The notes: generated from the letters alone by a model not told the origin. A stretch of DNA of 64,000 bases from Lycorma delicatula (GCF_047948215.1 NC_134458.1:146700536-146764535); one strand, 5' to 3'; numbered from the stretch's first letter, positions 42,189-55,520 are shown. Program-made: numbers and translations.

Positions 42189-45100
42189 TATATACTGCTT
42201 CATCTCAGGAGAGAAATGCTTCGATACAAAATAAAGATTAATATGAATAGGTAATTTATATAAAATTAAAGCGAATTACTGTAAGCACATACTTCGAAAT
42301 TAATTTTGGAAGAAATGAAAAGAAAATGATGAATGAATATTATTAAAATATAAATTATAAATACGGTTTGAATATTGATTTCACAACATTAAAAGATTTT
42401 GAAATTTCGTGAATAAGGTATTCATTTCGCGACCTTTGATTAATAATAAATAGATATTGGTCGTTTTTCTCCCTCCACCCAGACAAAACGTTTATGAAAA
42501 ATTATCACCTTGTTTTAATCTCTTTGTAATTCATTCCTTATTCCCATGTAATTTAATAATAAGTCTTGTAATTATATAAAGGATTTTTTTATTTATCGGT
42601 ATGAAAAATATATTATTTATTAAAATAAGGAACATATTATTTCATATATTCAAATTTTTCAAATCGGGTGACTATACGTGGTGAAGTATATCTGCCAGTG
42701 ACTGTTTAGATTATCTTCCTTCATAATAAAGGAAAACAATCGAATATGAGCTTATTTTACTTTTCTATCGCCTTTCTGTAAACCTGAAAAACCAACGAAA
42801 AATTGTTTGTTATTTTTTAACTTATCTCGATTTTACGTCGGTGTGAAACGTGAAAAAATTACATATTAACTGCGTAATAATTTTTTCCTTGCCGATTTAA
42901 GCCGTTTATGAACCAACAGTATTTTAATTACCGGTTATCTTTGTTTTAAAGAAATAGCTGTTCCAGTCAGGAACGTTTAATTAGTAATTAAAAGTAACCA
43001 TTGTTACAATGTGGATGAAGTGATTGTAAATAAAAATGTAATTTTACATTTCGCTCCAGAACGGGCGATTACTATTAACACTAGAGACAGGATAACAAAC
43101 CCGCAAGAAAATTATCCTTCTTGATTGTGCTTTAATTTTTAATATTTGGTTTGATTATTTTTTTTTCGGTACCAGTTTATGTAGTTTTTTTTATAACTTC
43201 ATTTCGTCTTAGTCGTAAAAAATTACGTGTTCTACAAGAGTAGGTTTAAAAGTAGCAAGTTTTTTTTTTTTTAATGAAATTGCTGTAATTAATAGTAAAG
43301 TACTGTGGTAGTAAGACAACTCGTCCTTTATTGTATGTTTTTATTGAAGCGCGTTATTAAGCTTTGCGATTCTTCGACCAAAATATAGGCGCGCCAGTAT
43401 AATCAGTGATTACTAATTGTTATTAATATTTCCTTTTCATTAATAATTAGTAAATCGTAGTTTATATACTTATTTTATTATGCTTTAATTAATTTGATTA
43501 AGACATTCGTCTTTACAACATTAGTAATCTTTAGTTTATCTCGGTTAATTAACGTGTGTTGCCACAATACGTTATTATATACATGTGTAATAATGATATT
43601 TCATTTTTTATGTATTATTGTGTAATTGTTTTGAATCGTAAACAATAGTCGATAATATACTTGACGCGGAACAGGGATTCCAGAGTTGATTACAGTATAC
43701 GGAAAACTACTACGGTCTTCATGGCAGACTGAACATGGATAGTCTTGTGGCAATGCAAATAGAGTAGGTACTTCAAACTAGAAATAACTTTATTCAATAT
43801 TTTTATTTTAACATGTATTTAACGGGCTTGCAGCGTGATTTTATTATTTTGTATTTTATTAATTATTGTACTCGAATAACAAAATATATTAACGTATCTC
43901 ATCCAAATAATTTAAATATAATAATACATAACTATACATCAAAATATTATTCGACGGAATTTTTACTCATCCGGCTATAGTGGTAAATGCTGCTGTAGAT
44001 ATATGGGAAAGTATAAGTATCGGTCAAAGACAAAATCTAAAAAACTTGGTCTCTTTCTAAGTTTTCTGCCTTAAGGAAACGTATAAAAAATTTAACAAAA
44101 AAATTGATTTAAATTTAATTAAATGAAATGTAAATAATCTGCGTAAAAAGTTTTTATTCCAATGCTCCCAAGTCCAAAAAATTATTTTGTCAGGTGGATG
44201 TGTATGTATGTTGCCCCATATTTGTTCTTGTAATATGACCCTGTTGACCGATTTTCTGCAAATTATGTATTATACCTTTGCGAAAATTGGAAAAAGGATG
44301 CAGGTGTTTTGGCCAAAATAGAATTTCAAATTTTTGCCGGGACACTTAAGCAAATAAACGTTTTACAGAAATTGAAGTTTTTTTATCGAGATCACAAATT
44401 ACCAAATGGGGTTATTTATTCTTTACCCCCATTCCCAAAAATGACATACATATACAGTATATATATATATTTTTTTTCTTCTTTTAACTGTACTTTGCTT
44501 CAGAAAATATATTAAAGGAAGTTTTCTTCGTCTATATTTTCTACAACAATGGGCCTTCAAATCACTATAAAAAGTTTTTGCCCGTCCCACTCCAGTGATC
44601 TGTGGTAACAAAAAATACTTTTTTTTTAATTTTATTAGATTAAAAATCTATCTCGCAAATTACCCATTGCATTTAAATGTAAAAATTGTAGTTTTTCGTT
44701 AGCCCATACTCTTTAGTATTGCTTGAAAAAAGAATTTCCAAAAATGTCCGCCCCCAAATCAGATAAATACAACATTTTTATTTAAAATTACGGCTGTATC
44801 TTTGTATTTTTTAAACAATTAAATTATCACCATTTAGGGATTATTCTTTTAAAAATTAATTTCACCCAAATGCTTCCCCTTGATTGGGGAGCTCCCAAAT
44901 TATAAAAAAAAATATTTTTTTTAAATTTCGATTGTAATATTTTTTTAATCAATTTTAGTGAATGTTTTAATCATTAAAAAAAGCCCCCGGATGCACGAGA
45001 CGACTGCATACTTTCAAAAAGTGGGAAACATATTTTTCGAAACTGTGATGTTAATATACTAAAATTAAAAATTTAGTTATTGTTTTATTTTGTTGAGCAT

Positions 45101-48100
45101 CTTGGCTTCAAAAATTAAAATTAAAAAGATTTAATTAATTGAAAAAATTCTGGCCAGAAATTTTTAATTATTTAAATTAATATTATTAATATTTAGTTTA
45201 ATTTAAGTTTAGGATACTATTTTTTGGTATCTTAAACTCTATTAAATGTTTTTTTTTGCGTTGGTTGTAGAATTGAATTGATCTTAAATTGTTAGAGCTA
45301 TTTTATTCCAAATGTTTGAATAATACATATGATTCATGGTTACGCAACTTGTAGTAAACATTTTTGTATAGTGTTATCTATTACGGAATAATGTGTATCT
45401 CTTTGTTGATGTATTAGAATGTAAATAATATACTGTGTAACAAAAAAAAAAAACAATGTTGTTAAATAAAAAATAAATAAACGAGAAGAAATTTCCTAAT
45501 TTAAAAAAATACTGTTTTTTTTTCTGTTTGTAGCTTCAGTTAAACGGATTTTATTTTTATGGCCTGACTATTAAAATATATTAAATTTTTATTGTAATAA
45601 ACGTGATAGTAGCAACGTATGCATGCTTTATGTTTTTAATACTACACTGAATGTATTGAAAATTTTCGGTCGGAAGGTATGCAGGGGTTTAGTAAAACGT
45701 GCACGTGCTCAGACCAGCCGTCTTAGCAGTTCAACCGACTTGTTATGATTTTCTGTTAGATAATCCCAACCATCAGAACATATTTGATTTTAATTTTATT
45801 GTATGTTCAAAAGACTTTTTTTTTGCGTTACAAGAATTTATAGGTAATAAAGGCGTTTGCGGTGACGTCGAAGATATAAAAGTCGGTTAAGTTTATTGGT
45901 ACATGAGAGGTCTGTTAATAGAAAAAAAAACTTGGCGCTAGCGCTTCTGTGTAAGGTTGATGTTTGTTTGTCTTTTTTTATATATATGATGTTATTTTTT
46001 TAGTTATGTTTAGCCCAAACAATAACAAACGTTATGAAGTAGTACGTCCAATTTTTTTTCGCTTCAGCAATGGTTTGTTTCTTTTGTTTATATATTTTTT
46101 GTACATCCAGTTGTTACCATGTTAGGTAGTGTTTTTTTTAAAGAAAATCTTTTATTTTAATTTCTTTTTAATTATTTACACATTTTTTATCGCTGAGTTG
46201 GGGCAGAACGTTTTTACGCAAAATGCGTATTGTTTTAAAATACTTAAGATTTTAATCTAGAAATGATGATTGCTTTATTTGGTTTATTGGCATTACCTGT
46301 ATATGTATATGTGTATATATAAATATTATTCGTCGAAGTAGAATTCCGCCTTTCCTCTGCGGTTTTTTTCGCGTGTTTTCTTGCTGATATTTCGCTAATT
46401 TGAGTAATGCATTCAAAATTATTTGAATTATTTCTAAGGTTGTTTGTTTTAATTTACTTAATGTTTGTAAAGCACGGTATTTCATTTTATGACTGTCGTT
46501 AAAATATCCCTCAACGAACAGTATATTACCATTTCTGATTAACTCGCCACGCCTCCTATCGAATACGGTGTGTGTTTCACGTTTACCCGTAAAACAATTA
46601 ATGAACGTTGGAACTTACAACTTAAGTTATTATGCAGTAAAAATGTAAATAACCTTCGGATTTTCTACATAGAAATACAAGAAAACAAATTAAAATGGAT
46701 GATATAAAGGATGTAGGATAAGTAACGCAGAATTTTGGTTATTAAATAAAATTAAAGAGAACTTTAAAATAGTTACGACTGATTTTTAAATAAAACGTGG
46801 TAAACATCAGAAAAAAAGTAATTCTCTTTCAATTCTTGGATTTTTGATATTATGAAATAGGCGACAAATTAAAAACAAATTCCAATTTCAGTGAAGACAT
46901 GAAAATCTGTATTTGTTTGTTTTTAGTGCATTCTTTTAATTTATTAAAGCTGACATTTCCAAAAAAATGACTGAAAACCAGTAAATAAATAAATAATTTA
47001 TTCAAATCCAAACATGATTTTATGTTAATGTTTGTAATTATAGAACAAGTCAGGAATGGTGAGTGAACTATTTCACAAATAACAAAACTGGACTTATCCA
47101 GCAATTTCGTGGAAGGATCGACGGAAACCGTGGGAAAAATTTTATCTGAGCAGCTATACAAAGCATAGTGTCTATTATTCTTTTGAATTCAGTTTAATGA
47201 TTAGTTGGCAGCTGTCCATCTTAAATCTGTTACAAGTCATTCAATTCATTGTCTCATGAAGCCCATAACAAATTGGAGATTGTAAGAGGGCTTAAAAGCG
47301 CCGAGATGGTTTAATTTATATCATATCAAATGGATCATAGACGTAGGAGATTGCTACTATGTTCTATAAGCCGGTACATGGCTCGTATTTACAAGTGCCA
47401 AATTTTAACTTACGTCCAAGCTCGTTAGCGAATGTCAGACGAGAGGTTTTGAGCCGGTTACAGTTTTCGACTCGTTGGAATAAAATACGATATTACTTAT
47501 CATTTTTATTGTTAGATTTTATATTTTTAACGCGATATAATTTTGTTTGGTATTTTTCATTTTGCTGTCTGGATTATAACGCTTAATGTAGAAATTAAAG
47601 GTATTATTTGAAATGAAAATTTTATAGAAAAATTCGTATAAGGCCGGCTATTTTGATAGTATTATTAAGTATAATACTCTTTTTTGGTTGTAAAAATATA
47701 CTATAGCCATCAATAGTTTCTGGTTCCTGCAAAGGAAGCTATTATGAAACCGGTCACTGTCTTCCGTTTGTTGTTCGTGCAGTGTCAACTCCATTATATT
47801 TTAGAGGCTTGCTTTAAAAATTGTAGCCGAAATATTTTTCTAATCCGTTGTTTAGTTATTACTCCTTCTAAAATATTAACCGTAAAAATAAATGGGCTAA
47901 CCAAGCAGGTCTTTCTTCTTAAAGGAGTTTAAGAGCTATCTACCTTCGTCAATCATCTGGAATAACTGTTCATTCGTTACTATTTCTGTTTTGTGCTCCT
48001 CTAATAACATATTTTTTTTTTAATTTGTAAATTCTTTCTTCATTTCTTTGCAAAGGGTTTCCGTTCCAGAGCCATTAAAAATATTAGCTAGTTTCTTTTT

Positions 48101-48285
48101 CTTATCCAAACTGAGGCTCTTGGAAGTAATTATTTGTCTCTTGTTATAAAACATTATATTAGTTTTCTTTATTCGCCGCCTCACATTTCTCTCCTACTTC
48201 TTTCGTACTCGGTGAACAAACTTTCCAGTTACTTAAACTTCGGTACTTGCTTGAATAGATGGTTATCCATTTTAAAAGTACAGAT
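42189..48285. other. long AT-rich stretch without genes
   Basis: About 6.1 kb. Short ORFs such as 44309-44515, 45699-45890, 46850-47161 and 47359-47586 show no family motif and no supporting context. I found no clear repeat copies here. A host intron or plain intergenic DNA are equally possible. Confidence 0.4.
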
Positions 48286-48643
48286 TATCCCATAAGTTTC
48301 CATACATAGGAAAAATAAACATTTTTTTATAAAGGCCGTGTATCAGAAAAAGTTACACCATAAGGTGTATCTTTTGTATCCTGATTCACCATCGGATACA
48401 CCTAAATCCTGATAGACCATCATGGCGTATTAGGAACTTCTGCTGATGTATATCTGGCTTTCATAAAAAAAAATGTTTATTTTTCCGATGTGTAGGAACT
48501 TACGCGGTTACGTGTTCTTCAGCAGTGGAGTACAGGTATCGTAATGTGTTTTCAAAACAGTGGTAGTTATGTAGAGTATATTATATAATTAAAAATGGTT
48601 TTCATCAAAAAATGTTTATTTTTTATGTACGGAAATGGGGCAC
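48286..48643. mobile_element. short inverted-repeat element, family E, copy 1
   Basis: TTATCCCATAAGTTTCCATA then CATAGGAAAAATAAACATTT at 48286 faces AAAAATGTTTATTTTTCCGA then TGTGTAGGAACTTAC (to about 48505). A further partial end, ATGTTTATTTTTTATGTACG then GAAATGGGGCA, lies at 48610-48643. The same end sequences bound the 1.3-kb unit at 60115-61420. Non-coding; a MITE of unassigned superfamily. Confidence 0.65.
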
Positions 48644-49818
48644 TGTTATAGTAGTTTCAGGGAACTTGCAACAGATTATTACTACAGTTTTATGTTTTTT
48701 TTTTGTTTTTTTTTACTTTGCAAAATATCATCCAGTGTTAATAAAGCTCTCCTCGGACCAATTTCATTCTGTGAAATAACCATAATGCCCTCCATAAACC
48801 GTAAGGATTGTAGCCTCATCTCATTTGTTTTAATTCCCCCTCATAATATTTTGTGTATTTCTTAATATCTTGCTCAGCTCATACTAAATGTAAAAGTGTC
48901 TCGTTTACCCTTATAATTACTGCTTGATAATTTTAGAACTCTATAAACGTTACTAAAGGCCAAAGTATTAGAGCTTGTAACGCGAAAATAATTCTGTTAT
49001 CTGGTGTTTATTTACTTATAAATAGTTTTTAGTAAATAATATTTATAATTAAATACTATTTAATTACAAGTTTTTTTTTTTAGAAATGGCTAATTGTTTC
49101 TTTTTTTAATGGGAATTTTAGAAGTTTTAATTTATTAGGAATTGATCTATAGTTATGTATAAGTACGCTAAACCAAGTCCTAACAGACCATTTTTGTATC
49201 CTGAAAATCATTTTTGAATAATGCCAAGATGTAATATTATATTTCAGACGAGAATATACTCGTACATAGGCATAATGAATAATTAACGTTAATTTCAAGT
49301 TTAACGATCGATTAAGGCATTTTAAAGTGAAACATACTATAGTTTGATTTTGTTGTAAATGAATCCTATTTGGTTAGCTCGTGATAATTTTTTTATGATA
49401 TAACAATGTACCCAAAAAATGTACGATACGGGCAATAGAAATACTACTTTTAACACTCATAAAAATATTCCCACTACGTAATCGCACAGGGTATATTTGT
49501 CTTCCTAAGAGGTACATAGCTATCGTTTTCATCAATACAAAATTAAATAATGTTCGTTCCAAAAATGGTTTTAGGATTTTAAATTATTATAAATACAAAA
49601 TGTTTTATTTCAGGTAAACTTTATATACATGAAGTTGAGTAGTGTACAAAACTAACTGTTTTCGCAAGAACAGCGTAATGAAATAATAAAAACTTATTAT
49701 GAAAATGTATATAAAAGAAACGCATCGTAAAATACGTAACTTTTTCGGAGCTTTCGATCGTTCTTCTGAACTAGCAATTTGGGATTTAACAAAAAAAATG
49801 TGAAAATACAGTCTTTTT
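48644..49818. other. AT-rich anonymous DNA
   Basis: No recognisable gene. ORFs at 48635-48865 and 49080-49298 have AT-driven composition. Confidence 0.4.
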
Positions 49819-50078
49819 TCCCCTGTTTAGCCTCCGGGAATCACCGTCAGGTATTACTTCAGAGGATGATATGTATGAGTGTAAGTGAAGTAGTCTTGTA
49901 AAGTCGGAGGTCGACCATTTCTGAGATGTGTGATTAATTGAAACCTAACCACCAAAGAACAACGTTATCCACGATCTAGTATTCAAAGTTGTATAAAAGT
50001 AGCTGCCTTTACTGGGATTTGAACGTTGGAAATCAGATGATTTTCGAAATCATCGTTCACCACTAGACCAACCCAGTG
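49819..50078 (-). repeat. SINE family A, tail type 1
   Basis: CTGTTTAGCCTCCGGGAATC starts the tail. ACCACCAAAGAACAACG lies in the body, and CACTAGACCAACCCAG is the head, reverse complement. The head end runs into CCCAGTGTTGAAAACACTGG plus G, a 9-bp hairpin (50072-50092). No convincing target-site duplication. Confidence 0.8.
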
Positions 50079-50109
50079 TTGAAAACACTGGGTCTGTTCA
50101 CAGTAAACC

Positions 50110-50285
50110 ACACTCAGGGAGCCAAAAATTGCACGTTCTGCTGAAAACATTGCTCTTGTACGAGAAGGTGTTGCAAATGAGCCATCAACATCAATTTCAC
50201 GTGCCGGACGGCTGTGCGAAACGCTCGAACGATTTATACTTCTTGATACGAACGACTTATCTACGAGGTAAAATTGTATTTGTGT
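50110..50285 (+). pseudogene. N-terminal fragment of a Tc1/mariner-superfamily transposase
   Basis: Plus-strand frame from about 50119: PKIARSAENIALVREGVANE then PSTSISRAG, ETLERFILLDTN. This matches the helix-turn-helix part of the DUF4817-type insect transposases (pattern SxENIAxVRExVxxxPxxSIxRRS). It follows the SINE directly and stops at 50270. No other part of this copy is recognisable nearby. Confidence 0.65.
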
Positions 50286-50869
50286 TTTGAGAAAAAAAAG
50301 GAAAACATTGGGTTAGAGACGTGTTAAAAAATCACCACTCAAGAAACAGCCAAAAATGTTTAGGATCTTGAAGCTTTTCATTGTAATAGTTTTAGTTATT
50401 GTTACTGCGCTAAATTCGTGAACGTTATTTAGTTAGAATTGGCAAAAACATTTAACAAAATTAAATATAAACATAAACCATGTAACATTTTTGCGGCGGG
50501 CCCTAGGCTCGCCTTTTTCCTAGCACAAATAAATATTTATTTGCAGATTCCATTTTTTTTTTTTTGTTTTCTTTAAACGTCATTTTTTGTGATTTATATT
50601 GTGCTTAGTAAAAAAATTATTCTCTATAAAAGCATTATTTCTAGAAGTTTGAAATTTCTAAAAATAATGGTTTTGCTTATCACTGATATATAAATAGCTT
50701 TTACATTCAGCTGAAAGTAGATTTTTTTTACGATTTTATAGTTATGTTAATGTAAGTGATAACTGTAATGACTGCAGATGACATGACATAAATCACAAGT
50801 AATTTCTGCAAATGATAGAATTTCTTACAAATTAACAAGCAACGGGTTGTTTTTGATGTTGTTTTCTTC
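50286..50869. other. AT-rich anonymous DNA
   Basis: No gene seen. A short GC patch GCGGCGGGCCCTAGGCTCGC lies at about 50491-50510. Confidence 0.4.
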
Positions 50870-51070
50870 ACTAAACCGTATATACGGTTACATGTTAGCT
50901 TATCAAGCTCTGCAAGTGACATATACACTCTGTTTACACCGGAGACTATCATTATATTTAATATCATTACTCTCAGAGAAAGCGTATATGTCTCTTGCGC
51001 TTAAAACGTTTAGTTGTGTTATAACCATAAGGAAGACTGGGACAGATAAAAGAAGAAATTTAACGTACTC
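50870..51070. repeat. ancient dispersed repeat family G, copy 6
   Basis: TCTTCACTAAACCGTATATA, CGGTTACATGTTAGCTTATC, AAGTGACATATACACTCTGT, GGAGACTATCATTATATTTA and ATTACTCTCAGAGAAAGCGT match the family order. Confidence 0.55.
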
Positions 51071-52255
51071 ATTTCAGTTGTGAAGTAATGGATAATTTTT
51101 CATTTATTTATTTCAACATTTTTAAATATGAAAAAAATGATTAATTTAGCTTCAGTTTATTCACATAGCTATATATTTAACTTAAATATATGTTCGTTAT
51201 ATTTTTCTTTTTAAATATTCTTACATTTTCAAAAGAAAATGTAATACAGTATCGTATGAAATAATGTAAAGAAATGATTTGTTATTCTCTTTGAAAGTTT
51301 GTGTGTGTATCTGTGTATTTTCAACACATTCACGTGTGCTAAGTGCTTATAAGAATAATAACGTATTCATTGAAAAATAAAATAAAAGAAGTCTTTCTTT
51401 TCAGCATTTTCTTTATGTAGTATTTCTTACAAGTTTAAAAGCTTCAACTATCAATAACATAACTCTACAGTACTTTGAAAGAATAATAAATTATCTTTTT
51501 TTTAATCGTGGAATTTTTTTAAATGTTTTATTTCGTTATATAGAAGACTGTTTTTTAATGAATGAAGTAGAATTATTTATTTAGTTTAATCATGATGCAG
51601 TTGGTTTTCTATTGCTGCTTAATTATTTTATTACGTATCTTTATTAATTGTTGAGAGTACTCGTATAGCATTGTTTGTTTCTTTCAAATTACGTGTCAGA
51701 TATAAATGTTTAACCAAAAGAAGGAAGCATCGGCTTAGTTTACGTATATGATACCGTCCTGTAGAGTGGTACAGTCACATTTGTTGTTTGTATACGATTA
51801 AAATTTATTGTAGTTGAGCTTTGAGGATATACATCTAGAAAATGGATGATCCTATCTTTCAAACTACAATATATTTAGTTTTATGTTTGTTAAATTTTTT
51901 TTTTAAGTGTTTGAGATACTTTATTTTAGTTGATCTTATTCCCCATAGTGTTTTAAATAGATCTTCTGAATGTCGGATTATTATCTTCTTTTTTCTTTTT
52001 TTTTTGCGATTTATGAAACTTCTCTAACAGTGTAGAGATACGGGACTTATCGTTTTTTAAATTAAATAGTATAGTGAAGTTATAATGAGCAAATTTGTTG
52101 TTATAAATTTTTAAAAATGTATTGCTACGTAAAGTAGACGAATTGGAGAAAATGATGCTACGTTGTCATTTATTTAAAGCAACCAGTTAATTTTACTTTC
52201 AAGAAATCTATTTAGGTTTATATAGCGGTTCTTATCTTAATTGTTATTGTATGTA
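51071..52255. other. AT-rich anonymous DNA
   Basis: No recognisable gene, RNA or repeat. Confidence 0.4.
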
Positions 52256-52470
52256 CTGGGTGTACAAAAAAGAATATCGGGGGTTTAAAGATATTAACAT
52301 CTCTTAACTTTAACGTACAGTTATGAATTGCAAATAAAATAAAAGAATAACTCTTACAGTTTTTCTCTACAAGTGTTCAATGTGGCACCTTTCGTCACGC
52401 AGCACACATCCATCCAACCGATTGGAGAGTTCATTCCTTACTTTAGCCGGCATGTCGGATAATCCAGAGA
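52256..52470 (-). pseudogene. C-terminal fragment and end of a Tc1/mariner-superfamily transposon
   Basis: On the minus strand DMPAKVRNELSNRLDGCVLR then DERCHIEHL and a stop (about 52455-52370). This is the conserved C-terminus of DUF4817-type transposases, usually WxELxxRLDVCRxxxGxHIEHL. It is followed by a non-coding end running to CTGGGTGTACAAAAAAGAAT at 52257 (plus strand), probably the terminal inverted repeat. The rest of the gene is missing. Confidence 0.72.
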
Positions 52471-52923
52471 TGATGACAATAAACTGTCATCATTAAAAAG
52501 TAGAATAAATCATTCGTATTTCATGTATTTAATTCTTGATGTTTCTTAAACTAATTAATATCGCGTAATAAATATTTAAGTAAGAAATTTGCTGTAGATT
52601 ATTAAAAGATATAATTTACAAAGTATTCCATAATAGTCTATACTTCACGAAAAAAGTTTTGTATTTGTATTTGATACATACATACATGCATAAATATATA
52701 TATTTATATACACGCACACAAAAGTAAATCTCTCCTAACGAGCAGTTAAACAGTTTACTTTGTCGAATAGTATATAGTAAGCTTACAAAGACTGCAACTG
52801 ATGCTTGCGGCAGAGAAGTGATTAAAAGAAGCCATAACTGTGTATGTGCTTCAATCGTCTATCGCATTATGAGAATGACTTCCTTGAGGAATATTGAAAT
52901 GGTGATCTAGTTGTGCTAGATGT
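52471..52923. other. AT-rich anonymous DNA
   Basis: Contains a short TA/CA-rich tract near 52675-52725. No gene seen. Confidence 0.4.
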
Positions 52924-53222
52924 GCCCACCGGTTTGATCTAGTTGTTAATTAGTTAACGCAAATCAGTTGATTTCGAAGTCGAGAGTTCCAAGGTTCAAA
53001 TCCTAGTAAATGCAGCTACTTTTTTACGGATCTGAATACTAGATCGAAGATAGCGGTGTTCTTTGGTGGTTGGGTTTCAATTAACCACACGTCCCAGAAT
53101 AATCGATCTGAGACTGCACCAGGTTACACTTCATTTACATTCATTCATACATATCATCCTCATTCATCCTCTGAAGTAGTACCTTGCGGTGGTTCTGAAG
53201 GCTAAACAGAAAAAGAGAGAGT
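52924..53222 (+). repeat. SINE family A with imperfect target-site duplication
   Basis: TGTGCTAGATGT (52912-52923) and CGTGTTAGATGT (53223-53234) flank the unit. The head GCCCACCGGTTTGATCTAGT, box B AGGTTCAAATCCTAGTAAA, the body TTCTTTGGTGGTTGGGTTTC, and tail type 1 (CATATCATCCTCATTCATCC, TCTGAAGTAGTACC, GGCTAAACAG) are all present. Confidence 0.88.
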
Positions 53223-53417
53223 CGTGTTAGATGTATCACTCGGACTGTCAGATAAAATAAAATTAAGTTATAAAAGAAGTAACAGCTATATTATTTTCTG
53301 AAATATTTATTCTCAAACTTAATCCCACGTAATATTTAGTCGTATAATCTTTCCTGCGGTAAGTGTAGCGATGTCATTTGTAGTGCTGTTTACTTTTCAT
53401 TTTGGCTGATTTGAGAT

Positions 53418-54345
53418 GCCCGCATTCACCTGAGCTCGGTGAAAAAAGCAAAGGGAAATCATTTTACTATTAACTATTTTATCATTCCTGGTTTGAAGTA
53501 CTTTTAATCGCTGAAAAATGATTTTTGTTTCTTAGTTTCGCTTATTAACCAGCATCTGACAGACGAACGTATTTTATTATTGGTTTTATTTATTATTCAG
53601 AAATTAGCACAATCAGTAGTATTTAACTTATAAATTAAGGTAAAATTAACTTATAGTATTATTGTGGTACCCATTTAAGGTAAACAAGCATTCATTACGA
53701 ATATAAAAGTCGGTTGCCTTATTGAGTCTTGCTCATTGATCGTTTTCCCCGCCTTTCTTACAATGTAATAGTTTTTTATTGCACTGAAAAATTCTACGTA
53801 TCATAAATGGTCTTGAATTAATTTATATTGGTTTTTGTGGCCCTAGGATGTTAGATCCCAAATGGGTCTCATGGCTTCCCAGTGCCGCACAGTTTTTCTT
53901 ACCAATAAAAAAAGAGTATATAGTATAGAATAAGATATAAATTGTAGATTTTAGTATCTTTTCGGTTAATTAAACATAATCGAATGCTTTCTTACTTAAA
54001 ACTGGTTACAATAAACCCGTTACTACGAGATTCTTCCTGGTCGGTTACTGTGGGATTGGTTTTTATTTATGTTTGCTCTAATCTTGTAGATGAAATATGT
54101 AACTGCTCAGTTTTTGCAAATAATAGTCTAATATCTAAAAACGATTTTTTCGGATTTGCTTTAAAAAACCTTTTAATAAACTTTGCATTCGCCTGGAGAC
54201 TCGTTGGAAAAAACCAAGTGGAATCGTTTTACTATTAATTATTCATCGTAACTAGTAAGGAATACTTTTTATTTATGAAATATAACATAACGTTTATAAA
54301 AATGATTTTGCTTCTTATCAGTTCCGCTTAGTAACCATTGTGGTT
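53418..54345. repeat. diverged local duplication (53418-53555 and 54184-54345)
   Basis: CGCATTCACCTGAGCTCGGT then GGGAAATCATTTTACTATTA at 53420 recurs as TGCATTCGCCTGGAGACTCG then GTGGAATCGTTTTACTATTA at 54185. Each continues with TTAT-type sequence, AAAAATGATTTT and a CTTAnTAACC string. The pieces are about 765 bp apart in the same orientation. The 84-aa ORF at 53984-54238 overlaps the second unit and is not supported as a gene. Confidence 0.6.
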
Positions 54346-55520
54346 ATTGTATGTGACTATATTTCTCTGGTTTTATTGATTGTTTTTAATAAATAAATAA
54401 ATAATGATTACGCAAATGAGATATACGAACTGTTGTAGGTCTTTAGGAGCAACCACAATTTTTTACGTCATACTTAATGTAATGTTGCTTCAGATATTGT
54501 AATTTAGACGCACCAAGTGTGGCTGTGGTTCTCACGAACTATTGGATTTTTTCTAGCATATAATATATATATGTTGATCTTTTCATTATTGTAAAACAAA
54601 ATTAATTATTTTTACCGGTCACAGCGAAGTTTTGAATTCTTTTTGTCGTTTCTTATTTAAAATTAAAGTTATTGTAACAAAGTAAGTAATCGGTTATTGA
54701 AAGAAGTCAGAGAACAAGAAAACATTCAAAAACCGTTCACAAAAATTTTACTTAAAATCTAAAACTGCGTGACTTATTTCGATTGTTAACATTCATCGTC
54801 AGAAGATACTCAGGAGGAGTACATAAAGAAAAAGAAAAAGAAAAAAGAAGTAAATGATATTAATTGACAAATAAACAATAAAATATTGAATATTGTTTTC
54901 GCCAATTAATATATTTTATTATTTTTTCGTCAATGTCAACTAATAATTGTTTTAATAATCAAAATGATATTATGCAGTTTTAAATTTTTAAGTAAATTTT
55001 TTTCGAGCGTTTCTTTAATTTGCTTTTTATTCTTAAAATGAATAAATTTTTCATTGGAAACTAAAATTAAATTAATAATTAATTTTACATCGGCTGTTTA
55101 ACTGAAAATTGCTTAAACATTTAAATAACCACTAAAATATAGAAGAAAGGTTGTGAAGAAATAATACCTGGTTTTCTGTAATATAGTTTGAAAATTTTTA
55201 AGGATTTCCTTTCCACCTGTTGTATCTGATTAATGTTTTTTTTTTTTTACACCATTGTTTCACATATAAAAATGTTCTTGCTTTTTTTCGTATTAATTTA
55301 CTGTGATAAAATCTGCATTATGCGTTTTGCATGATATTTTTTAAGTACTTGCTCAATGTTGTTATATAAAAAGTTTCAAGGGCTTAAGTTCGCGTGTATG
55401 TTTGCTTTGTTTAAATTATCTAATCATTCTTTATAAGAATCAATTTTTTAAACTAATTTTCAGTAAAAAAAAAATTAAGTTAATATTTCGTGATATAGAA
55501 GATTTATGTTTATTGAAAAA
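54346..55520. other. AT-rich anonymous DNA
   Basis: No recognisable gene. A purine-rich A/G tract lies at about 54825-54852. Confidence 0.4.

Noticed and set aside
44309..44515. 68-aa ORF with hydrophobic end
   Set aside because: Ends in a TA/T-rich tract. No family or context support.
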